Assembly: GCA_964495555.1 (NCBI GenBank)
Contig: CAZBWA010000050.1
Coordinates: 1-13,203, forward strand
Origin: VGCC01 sp964495555
Lineage (GTDB): Bacteria; Actinomycetota; Actinomycetes; S36-B12
Length of the DNA stretch: 13,203 nucleotides
Reading direction: 5' to 3'
Part shown: piece by piece, positions 7,364 through 13,203 of the stretch
How positions within the stretch are numbered: position 1 is the first letter of the stretch
Layout: every line of letters begins with the position of its first letter
Position numbers and translations under genes: made by a program
The notes under the pieces: generated by a model
What the model saw: only the letters and a program-made list of their open reading frames with translations
What the model was told of the DNA's origin: nothing
The model's database searches: none

Positions 7364-8278
7364 CTACCGCCCGGCGACCCGGTCCAGCCAGAGGTCGAAG
7401 TCCGGGCTGTCGAACTCGGCCACCGCGCGGTCGTACTTCTCCATGCCCCAGCCCCAGTAGTCGAAGTCGAGGGGGCTCACGGCGTCCTGGATGGAGGCCC
7501 ACAGGGTCCAGCCGTACTTGGACATGAGGGCCCAGAGGCGGGCCCGGGCGACTCGTGCCGGGGTCGCCGTCCCCCAGTAGGACGCCACGAGGACGTCGAG
7601 GAGGTCTGCATCCAGGGTGGACTCGCTCCAGATATTGCCCAGCTCGAAGCTCGCCTCGTTGTTGCCGGAGTACTCGTAGTCGATGATCCACACGCGCTCG
7701 CCGTCATCGATGAAGTTCGCGGCCAGCAGGTCGTTGTTGCACGGGACGGTGGCCTCGGGTGAGGCGGCCATGGCGGCGCGCATGCGCTGCACCGCGGGGG
7801 CGAACTCCTCGTACCGATCGGGGAGGCGGTATCCACGCTCCCGAACGATGCCCAGGTACCTGGCCTGAATGTCGAACATGTTGAAGTCGGAGGCGAACCT
7901 CGGCCCGCCGTGCAGCGTCCGGCAAGCGTCGGCGATGCGTCGGAGGTTGTCCGCCACGTCCTGGGGACCGTAGGTATGCCCCTCGATCCACCCGACGATC
8001 AGCACCCCCTGTCCCGGCAGGTAGTCCACGACCGGGGCGCCCGCCCCGGCCTCCGCCGCAGCCACCGTGTTGCGGTACTCGAACTCCCGGTCGATGGCGA
8101 GCACCGAGGACTCCGGATCCGAGAGACGGACGACGACGGACCGATGGGGAAGGTCCACCCGGTAGTTGCGGTTGGTGATCCCACCCGGCAGCACGGACGC
8201 TCCCACTGCGTCGGCGAGGGAGGGCACGGCGCGCAGACGCGCTGCGTCCGCGGGATCGACCCCGGCGAGGAAGTCCAC
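7364..8278 (-). CDS. Choline/ethanolamine-kinase-like phosphotransferase (APH superfamily)
   Basis: This 304-residue soluble protein starts at GTG 8278. It shows PGGITNRNYRVDLPHRSVVVR (residues 31-51), a nucleotide-loop region typical of bacterial choline kinases, then IDREFEYRN (62-70) and the catalytic-loop motif CNNDLLAANF (180-189) with D183 and N188. The metal-binding motif IIDYEYSGNNEASFELGN (198-215) includes D200. Family members transfer ATP phosphate to the hydroxyl of choline, ethanolamine or a similar small molecule. The usual His two residues before the catalytic Asp is Asn181 here. An in-frame extension up to 8755 exists but would run through the divergent ligase gene. The GTG instead has a -10-like TACGCT exactly 6 nt upstream, so I use it. 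It is divergent from the ligase operon and probably precedes the permease in a transcript. The aminoglycoside-kinase relatives are a less likely identity. The actual substrate is unknown. Confidence 0.82.
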   Translation of the reverse strand: MDFLAGVDPADAARLRAVPSLADAVGASVLPGGITNRNYRVDLPHRSVVVRLSDPESSVLAIDREFEYRNTVAAAEAGAGAPVVDYLPGQGVLIVGWIEGHTYGPQDVADNLRRIADACRTLHGGPRFASDFNMFDIQARYLGIVRERGYRLPDRYEEFAPAVQRMRAAMAASPEATVPCNNDLLAANFIDDGERVWIIDYEYSGNNEASFELGNIWSESTLDADLLDVLVASYWGTATPARVARARLWALMSKYGWTLWASIQDAVSPLDFDYWGWGMEKYDRAVAEFDSPDFDLWLDRVAGR

Positions 8279-8290
8279 GCGGTGAGCGTA
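8279..8290 (-). promoter_or_regulatory. Leaderless-type -10 element TACGCT for the kinase-like gene
   Basis: On the minus strand TACGCT (8290-8285) is followed by CACCGC and then the GTG start at 8278, so the -10 to start spacing is exactly 6 nt. No Shine-Dalgarno-like sequence is present between 8279 and 8300. The geometry matches that at 3049-3060. It supports both leaderless transcription and the choice of GTG as start. No -35 is recognisable. Inferred. Confidence 0.5.
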
Positions 8291-8317
8291 GGTGGCACTC
8301 AACCCCGATTTGGGGGG

Positions 8318-8341
8318 TTCCCCGCGACTGGGGCCGGGGAA
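8318..8341. promoter_or_regulatory. Inverted repeat, possible operator in the divergent control region
   Basis: TTCCCCG (8318-8324) and CGGGGAA (8335-8341) form 7-bp arms around a 10-nt spacer. A second, overlapping pair, AACCCC (8301-8306) and GGGGTT (8314-8319), precedes it. Both lie in the 108-bp region between the kinase-like gene and the divergent ligase, 28-51 bp upstream of the kinase -10 box, where one regulator could control both directions. No regulator gene is in the window. GC-rich inverted repeats arise by chance, so this is tentative. Confidence 0.35.
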
Positions 8342-8386
8342 TCGGGCAGGGTGGGGCTCTCGACGAGGCGAGGGGATCGAGCGACG

Positions 8387-9733
8387 ATGGATGTTCAGAC
8401 GTTGCGCGACGAGGTAGCGGCCGGCCGCATCGACACGGTGGCCGTTGCACTCACGGACATGCAGGGCCGACTCCAGGGCAAGCGGATCCACGCCCAGTAC
8501 TTCCTCGACGAGGTCCTTGCCCACGGCACCGAGGGGTGCAACTACTTGCTCGCGGTGGACATCGACATGAACACCGTGGACGGCTACGCCATGGCGTCCT
8601 GGGAGACCGGGTACGGCGATCTGGTCATGCGACCGGACCTTGCGACCCTGCATCTCGAACCGTGGAACCCGGGCACCGTCGGCTTGCTCTGCGATGTTCT
8701 CTGGGAGGACGGCTCCGACGTGGTCGCCTCCCCGCGCCAGATCCTGCGTCGTCAACTCGACCGACTCGCCGGTGCGGGGATGAAGGCGTTCTGCGGAACC
8801 GAACTGGAGTTCATCGTCTTCGCCGACTCCTACGAGGAGGCGTGGCTGTCCGGATATCGCGATCTCACGCCGGCGAATCTCTATAACGTCGACTACTCGA
8901 TGCTGGGCACCGCGCGCGTGGAACCGCTGTTACGCCGTATCCGCAACGAGATGTTCGAGGCGGGGATGGTGGTCGAGAGCGCTAAGGGCGAATGCAACCT
9001 CGGGCAGCACGAGATCGCCTTCCGCTACGCAGACGCACTCACCACCTGCGATAACCACGTCACGTATAAGACCGGGGCCAAGGAGATCGCCTCTCAGGAG
9101 GGGATGTCCCTGACGTTCATGGCGAAGTACAACCAGCGCGAGGGCAACTCGTGTCACATCCACCTGTCGTTCCGTTCGGCGGACGGCGGCATGGTGATGG
9201 CCGACGACGCCTCACCCGACGGGATGTCCGATCTCGGCCGCGCGTTCATCGCCGGCCAGATCGCGCACGCCGCGGAGCTCACGTTGCTGTACGCCCCGCA
9301 GATCAACTCCTATAAGAGGTATCAGGCGGGATCCTTCGCGCCCACGGCCCTGCGCTGGGGCCGGGACAACCGCACGTGTTCCTTCCGTCTCGTCGGTCAC
9401 GGTGGTTCGCTCCGCCTGGAGAACCGGATCCCCGGTGGCGACGTGAACCCCTATCTCGCGGTGGCGGGCATGGTCGCCGCGGGTCTCGACGGAATCGAGC
9501 GGAAGCTGCCGCTGGAGCCCGCGTTCGTGGGCAACGCCTATGCGAGTGATTCGCAGCACGTCCCCTCGACGATGGGCGATGCGCTCGCACTCTGGGAGGG
9601 GTCGACCTGGATCCGGGACACCTTCGGTGCCGAGGTTCAGGCGCACTACGCGAACATGGCCCGCGTCGAACTGGCAGCATTCAATGCCGCGGTGACCGAC
9701 TGGGAGCGGTACCGCGGATTCGAACGACTCTAG
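8387..9733 (+). CDS. Glutamine-synthetase-like gamma-glutamyl amine ligase (GlnA4/IpuC/PuuA type)
   Basis: This 448-residue cytoplasmic ligase has the glutamine synthetase catalytic barrel. Metal and ATP residues are present: E139/E141 (GTELEF), E202 (GECN), E209 (GQHEI), H257/H259 (GNSCHIHLS), R311 (NSYKRY), R329 (NRT), and E345/R347 (RLENRIPG). The ammonium-site latch of true glutamine synthetases (D-G-S-S-x-x-G) is missing: the equivalent stretch reads MASWETGYGDLVMRPD (69-84). The adenylylation-loop tyrosine motif is also not seen. It therefore probably joins glutamate to an organic amine with ATP rather than to ammonia, as in gamma-glutamylethanolamide, -isopropylamide or -putrescine synthetases. 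The start is ATG 8387, with GAGGGG about 12 nt upstream; a longer in-frame extension back to 7910 runs antisense through the kinase gene and is not used. It leads an operon with an aldehyde dehydrogenase 7 nt downstream, then an SDR. The amine substrate is not certain; an amino alcohol best fits the neighbours. Confidence 0.87.
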   Translation: MDVQTLRDEVAAGRIDTVAVALTDMQGRLQGKRIHAQYFLDEVLAHGTEGCNYLLAVDIDMNTVDGYAMASWETGYGDLVMRPDLATLHLEPWNPGTVGLLCDVLWEDGSDVVASPRQILRRQLDRLAGAGMKAFCGTELEFIVFADSYEEAWLSGYRDLTPANLYNVDYSMLGTARVEPLLRRIRNEMFEAGMVVESAKGECNLGQHEIAFRYADALTTCDNHVTYKTGAKEIASQEGMSLTFMAKYNQREGNSCHIHLSFRSADGGMVMADDASPDGMSDLGRAFIAGQIAHAAELTLLYAPQINSYKRYQAGSFAPTALRWGRDNRTCSFRLVGHGGSLRLENRIPGGDVNPYLAVAGMVAAGLDGIERKLPLEPAFVGNAYASDSQHVPSTMGDALALWEGSTWIRDTFGAEVQAHYANMARVELAAFNAAVTDWERYRGFERL

Positions 9734-9740
9734 GAGCCCC

Positions 9741-11096
9741 ATGCACGCCGTGATCAACCCTGCGACAGAGCAGGTCATCGCCGAGGTGCCCGCCACGAGC
9801 GCGGAGCAGACCGACGCGGCCATCGCACGTGCCGAGCAGGCGTTCGCGTCGTGGAAGCGGACCGCACCCGGAGACCGCGCGGATCTGCTCCGCGCCTTCG
9901 CCGTGCTCGTTCGCGACCACACCGAGGAACTCGCCCAGCTCGAGGTGGCCAACTCCGGTCACACCATCGGCAACGCGCGGTGGGAGGCGGGCAACGTCGC
10001 CAACGTGCTCAACTACTACGCCGGTGCGCCCGAGCGCCTGTTCGGACGGCAGATCCCGGTGCCCGGTGGTGTGGACATCACGTTCCAGGAGCCCATCGGC
10101 GTCGTGGGGATCATCGTCCCGTGGAACTTCCCGATGCCGATCGCAGGCTGGGGATTCGCCCCGGCGCTGGCGGCGGGATGCACCGTTGTGCTCAAGCCCG
10201 CCGAGATCACGCCGCTGACGGCGATCCGTCTCGGCGAGCTCGCCCTCCAGGCAGGTATTCCCGAAGGTGTCTTCACCGTCCTTCCGGGCAAGGGTTCGGT
10301 TGTGGGGCAGCGCTTCGTCGATAACCCGACCGTGCGCAAGATCGTGTTTACGGGTTCGACCGAGGTCGGCACCCGCATCATGGCCGGGTGCGCGCCGCAG
10401 GTGAAGCGCGTGACACTCGAACTCGGTGGCAAGAGCGCCAACATCGTGTTCGCCGATGCCGATATTGCGAAGGCAGCGGCCACCGCGCCCTACGGCGTCT
10501 TCGACAACGCGGGCCAAGACTGCTGCGCTCGCTCACGCATCCTGGTGCAACGCAGCGTGATGGACGAGTTCCTGCAGGGCCTCGAGGCGTCCGTCGCCGG
10601 GGTCGTCGTCGGGGATCCGTCGGATGAGAAGACCGAGATGGGTCCGCTGATCTCACGCGCCCAACTCGAGACGGTCGCCTCCTACGTGCCCGACGACTCG
10701 CGGGTCGCCTTCCGCGGTACGTGCCCCACGGGACCCGGCTTCTGGTACCCGCCGACGGTGCTCACCGCCGCGGAGAACGATCGCGCCTACCGGGAGGAGA
10801 TCTTCGGCCCCGTCGTCGTGGTCGTCCCCTTCGAGGACGAGGCCGATGCCGTCCGCATGGCGAACGACACTCCCTACGGCCTCTCCGGCTCGATCTGGAC
10901 CCGCGACGTCGGGCGCGCGATGCGCGTGGCGCGGGGCGTGGAGTCGGGCAACCTATCGGTGAACTCCCACTCCTCCGTGCGCTACTGGACGCCCTTCGGC
11001 GGGTTCAAGATGTCCGGCCTCGGTCGGGAACTCGGGCCCGATGCGCCGGAGGCGTTCACCGAGACCAAGAACGTGTTCATCGCGACCGACGAATAG
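9741..11096 (+). CDS. NAD(P)-dependent aldehyde dehydrogenase
   Basis: This 451-residue soluble enzyme oxidises an aldehyde to the acid with NAD(P)+. It has N129 in VPWNFP, K152 in LKPAE, the GSTEVG coenzyme loop (205-210), the general base E227 in LELGGKS, and the catalytic C261 in FDNAGQDCCARSR. The conserved EEIFGPVV and PFGGFKMSGLGRELG segments are near the C-terminus. Class members are usually 470-500 residues. Here the roughly 20-residue leading strand before INPAT is absent, but AGGAG 4 nt before ATG 9741 supports this start. It lies 7 nt after the ligase gene and 7 nt before the SDR, so the three are almost certainly co-transcribed. In that setting it probably oxidises a gamma-glutamyl-aminoaldehyde to the corresponding gamma-glutamyl amino acid. 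Function in the family is secure; the substrate is inferred. Confidence 0.92.
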   Translation: MHAVINPATEQVIAEVPATSAEQTDAAIARAEQAFASWKRTAPGDRADLLRAFAVLVRDHTEELAQLEVANSGHTIGNARWEAGNVANVLNYYAGAPERLFGRQIPVPGGVDITFQEPIGVVGIIVPWNFPMPIAGWGFAPALAAGCTVVLKPAEITPLTAIRLGELALQAGIPEGVFTVLPGKGSVVGQRFVDNPTVRKIVFTGSTEVGTRIMAGCAPQVKRVTLELGGKSANIVFADADIAKAAATAPYGVFDNAGQDCCARSRILVQRSVMDEFLQGLEASVAGVVVGDPSDEKTEMGPLISRAQLETVASYVPDDSRVAFRGTCPTGPGFWYPPTVLTAAENDRAYREEIFGPVVVVVPFEDEADAVRMANDTPYGLSGSIWTRDVGRAMRVARGVESGNLSVNSHSSVRYWTPFGGFKMSGLGRELGPDAPEAFTETKNVFIATDE

Positions 11097-11103
11097 GAGT
11101 CAC

Positions 11104-11880
11104 ATGTCCAGCAATTGCCGACGTTTGGAAGGCCGGGTCGCCGTCATCACCGGTGGGGGAAGCGGTATCGGTCTCGCCACCGCGCGTCGTCTCGCCGACG
11201 AAGGCGCGCATGTCGTGATCGGCGACATGGATGATCCGACCGGGCAGGCCGCTGCCGACGAGGTGAACGGGATGTTCGTGCACTGCAACGTCACCGATGC
11301 TGGAGACGTCGCCGAACTGTTCCGGGCGACGAAGGACCGTTACGGCTCCATCGACGTCGCGTTCAACAACGCCGGCATCTCCCCGCCCGACGATGACTCC
11401 ATCCTCGAGACCGGCATCGACGCCTGGCGTCGCGTGCAGGAGGTGAACCTCACGTCGGTCTACCTGTGCTGCAAGGAGGTCTTGCCGTACATGCTCGAGC
11501 AGGGCAAGGGATCGATCATCAACACCGCCTCGTTCGTCGCCACCATGGCCGCCGCCACGTCGCAGATCTCCTACACGGCCTCCAAGGGCGGTGTGCTCGC
11601 GATGAGCCGGGAGCTCGGTGTGCAGTTCGCGCGCAGCGGTATCCGCGTCAACGCGCTCTCGCCCGGGCCCGTGGCCACACCACTGCTCATGGAGTTGTTC
11701 GCCAAGGATCCGGAACGGGCCGCCCGTCGCCTGGTCCACATTCCACTCGGCCGGTTCGGCGAGCCGGAGGAGATCGCGGCGGCCGTGGCGTTCTTGGCCA
11801 GCGACGACTCCTCCTTCATCACGGCATCGAACTTCCTCGTGGACGGCGGCATCTCCGGCGCCTACGTCACACCGCTGTAG
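11104..11880 (+). CDS. Short-chain dehydrogenase/reductase (classical SDR), probable alcohol dehydrogenase of the operon
   Basis: This 258-residue Rossmann-fold oxidoreductase has TGGGSGIG (residues 16-23), NNAG (88-91) and N115. Its active site is S143, Y157 and K161 (YTASK), and PGPVATPL (187-194) follows. D41 at the end of strand 2 favours NAD(H) over NADP(H). I use ATG 11104 because AGGAG lies 4 nt before it; an in-frame ATG 63 nt upstream sits inside the aldehyde dehydrogenase gene and has no such support. Similar proteins are often labelled 3-oxoacyl-ACP reductase, but nothing nearby suggests fatty-acid synthesis. Third in the operon after ligase and aldehyde dehydrogenase, it would supply the aldehyde by oxidising an alcohol group, for example on gamma-glutamylethanolamide. 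The substrate is inferred from context only. Confidence 0.9.
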   Translation: MSSNCRRLEGRVAVITGGGSGIGLATARRLADEGAHVVIGDMDDPTGQAAADEVNGMFVHCNVTDAGDVAELFRATKDRYGSIDVAFNNAGISPPDDDSILETGIDAWRRVQEVNLTSVYLCCKEVLPYMLEQGKGSIINTASFVATMAAATSQISYTASKGGVLAMSRELGVQFARSGIRVNALSPGPVATPLLMELFAKDPERAARRLVHIPLGRFGEPEEIAAAVAFLASDDSSFITASNFLVDGGISGAYVTPL

Positions 11881-11909
11881 GGAGCGCGTCGGGACCGATG
11901 GCGATACGA

Positions 11910-11921
11910 CAGGATGGGGCC
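11910..11921 (+). promoter_or_regulatory. Possible leaderless-type -10 element CAGGAT for glmU
   Basis: CAGGAT (11910-11915) keeps the A2 and T6 of TAnnnT and is followed by exactly 6 nt before the GTG at 11922. This would give glmU a promoter separate from the catabolic operon. The same bases also include AGGA at ribosome-site distance (7 nt) from the GTG, so initiation from a longer leadered transcript is equally possible. Confidence 0.35.
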
Positions 11922-13203
11922 GTGCGGCCCTCCGTCGTGATCATCCTCGCCGCGGGCGAGGGCACGCGCATGAAGTCGGCCACCCCCAAGGTCCTTCACG
12001 CCATCGCCGGGCGGACTCTGCTGGGGCACGTGGTGGAGGCCGCCTCCGCCGTCGAACCCGACCACATGGTCGTCGTGGTGGGACATGGACGCGATCAGGT
12101 GACGGCGCACCTCGCGGAGGTTGCACCCTGGGTGCTGACCGTGGTCCAGGAGGAGCAGAACGGCACCGGGCACGCAGTGCGCATCGCCCTGGCCGATCTC
12201 GCCGCACGAGGTGCGGACCTCGGGACCGGACCCGTGGTGGTGCTCACCGGAGACACCCCGCTGCTTACCGGGCCCACCGTGGTGCACCTCGTGCAGTCCC
12301 ATATCGGTCAGGGGGCTTCGGCCACCATGCTCACCGCCGATCTCGACGATCCGACCGGGTACGGCCGTATCGTGCGCGACGCCGATGGCGCGGTCATAGC
12401 GATCGTCGAGCACCGCGACGCAACGGCCGATCAACGCGGGATCACCGAGATCAACTCAGGTATGTACGCCTTCGACGGGGTGAGATTGACCGAGTCCCTG
12501 GCCGCGATCACCACGCAGAACGCCCAGGGGGAGGAGTACCTCACCGACGTGATTGGGATTCTGCGCGCGAACGCTCACCCCGTGTCCGCGGCCGTGGTGG
12601 ACGATCCCACCGAGATCCTCGGGGTCAACGATCGTGTGCAGCTGGCCGAGGCCGGGGCGATCATGCGGGATCGGATCAACGTGCACTGGATGACCGAGGG
12701 AGTGACGATCGTCGACCCCGGCTCCACCTGGATCGACGTCGACGTGGAGATCGCCGCCGACGTCACCGTCGCCCCACAGACCGTCCTACGTGGGCCCACC
12801 ACGATCGAGACCGGAGCGTCGATCGGCCCCGGCACGACGCTCATCTCGTGCGAGGTGGGTGCTGACGCCGAGGTCCGGCACACCTGGGCCGAGCTCGCCG
12901 TGATCGGGCCGCGTGCCAGCGTCGGCCCCTATACATATCTGCGTCCCGGGACCACTCTCGGAGCCGATACCAAGGCTGGTGCGTATGTCGAGATCAAGAA
13001 CTCCCAGATCGGCGATGGCGCGAAGGTCCCGCACCTGTCCTACGTCGGTGACGCCGAGGTCGGAGAGGGCACCAACATCGGCGCATCGACCGTCGTCGTG
13101 AACTACGACGGGCAGGACAAGCACCGCACGGTCATCGGACGCGATGTGCGCATCGGCTCGGACACGATGCTGGTCGCCCCGGTCACGATCGGCGATGGCG
13201 CCT
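11922..13203 (+). CDS. glmU: Bifunctional GlmU: N-acetylglucosamine-1-phosphate uridyltransferase / glucosamine-1-phosphate acetyltransferase (3' end beyond window)
   Basis: The frame is open to the right edge (427 complete codons); perhaps 30-70 residues are missing. GlmU acetylates glucosamine-1-phosphate with acetyl-CoA and then makes UDP-N-acetylglucosamine with UTP, the precursor of peptidoglycan. The N-terminal domain has the nucleotide loop LAAGEGTRMKS (residues 9-19), K at TPKVLH, and D111 in TGDTPLL for Mg2+. The C-terminal half is a left-handed beta-helix of hexapeptide repeats, with H371 in VPHLSYVGDAEVG as the acetyltransferase base and NYDG at 394-397, close to mycobacterial GlmU. 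The GTG 11922 start puts 8 residues before LAAG, near the usual number. ATG 11898 is an in-frame alternative adding 8 residues, with GGAG 13 nt upstream. The 41-bp gap after the SDR gene carries no clear terminator. Confidence 0.96.
   Translation, partial: MRPSVVIILAAGEGTRMKSATPKVLHAIAGRTLLGHVVEAASAVEPDHMVVVVGHGRDQVTAHLAEVAPWVLTVVQEEQNGTGHAVRIALADLAARGADLGTGPVVVLTGDTPLLTGPTVVHLVQSHIGQGASATMLTADLDDPTGYGRIVRDADGAVIAIVEHRDATADQRGITEINSGMYAFDGVRLTESLAAITTQNAQGEEYLTDVIGILRANAHPVSAAVVDDPTEILGVNDRVQLAEAGAIMRDRINVHWMTEGVTIVDPGSTWIDVDVEIAADVTVAPQTVLRGPTTIETGASIGPGTTLISCEVGADAEVRHTWAELAVIGPRASVGPYTYLRPGTTLGADTKAGAYVEIKNSQIGDGAKVPHLSYVGDAEVGEGTNIGASTVVVNYDGQDKHRTVIGRDVRIGSDTMLVAPVTIGDGA

Noticed and set aside
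7910..8386. N-terminal extension of the ligase in the same frame
   Set aside because: It runs antisense through the kinase-like gene and has no glutamine-synthetase homology; ATG 8387 gives a normal family length.
8279..8755. N-terminal extension of the kinase-like gene
   Set aside because: It would overlap the first 369 bases of the divergent ligase gene, and the translation has no family features; GTG 8278 fits both family start and promoter geometry.
11104..11880. SDR as a fatty-acid synthesis 3-oxoacyl-ACP reductase
   Set aside because: Motifs fit any classical SDR, Asp41 favours NAD(H), and the operon partners are a ligase and an aldehyde dehydrogenase, not fatty-acid genes.
11618..12865. 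415-codon plus-strand frame overlapping the SDR and glmU genes
   Set aside because: Its Arg/Ser/Pro-rich translation is out of frame with both well-supported genes, typical of a frame shadow.

Overview
The window is high-GC DNA with actinobacterial traits. GlmU resembles mycobacterial GlmU in its acetyltransferase part. Start codons have either short AGGAG-type ribosome sites or a TAnnnT-like hexamer exactly 6 nt upstream, as in leaderless actinobacterial mRNAs. No RNA genes, CRISPR arrays or insertion sequences were seen. The species cannot be named from the sequence. Nine coding regions fill almost all of it, and two of them run off the window edges.

Layout. Positions 1-1765 (minus) hold the first 588 codons of a secreted lipoprotein. 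It has a papain-like Cys/His/Asp arrangement and an acidic tail that becomes a 10-residue tandem repeat at the left edge. Divergent from it, 1882-3051 (plus) encodes a CPA2-type cation:proton antiporter. It is followed after 9 nt by 3061-5511 (plus), an FAD oxidoreductase fused to a GcvT-like folate domain (dimethylglycine/sarcosine oxidase type). A 15-bp hairpin at 5529-5561 separates this gene from the convergent minus-strand pair: an APC-family permease (5567-7234) and, upstream of it, a choline/ethanolamine-kinase-like phosphotransferase (7364-8278). A 108-bp divergent control region leads to a tight plus-strand operon: glutamine-synthetase-like ligase (8387-9733), aldehyde dehydrogenase (9741-11096) and short-chain dehydrogenase (11104-11880). 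glmU (11922 to the right edge) follows and probably has its own leaderless promoter.

How the genes may work together. Ligase + SDR + ALDH is the enzyme set expected for a gamma-glutamylation route. An amino alcohol such as ethanolamine is capped with glutamate, its hydroxyl is oxidised to the aldehyde and then to the acid, and the cap is removed by a hydrolase that is not in this window. The divergent permease would import the amine. The kinase-like protein suggests an aminoalcohol of the choline/ethanolamine class. The FAD-GcvT enzyme could remove N-methyl groups from a related amine and pass the carbon to tetrahydrofolate. This pathway is an inference from family membership and gene order; the substrate is not established. 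The antiporter, the lipoprotein and glmU look unrelated to it.
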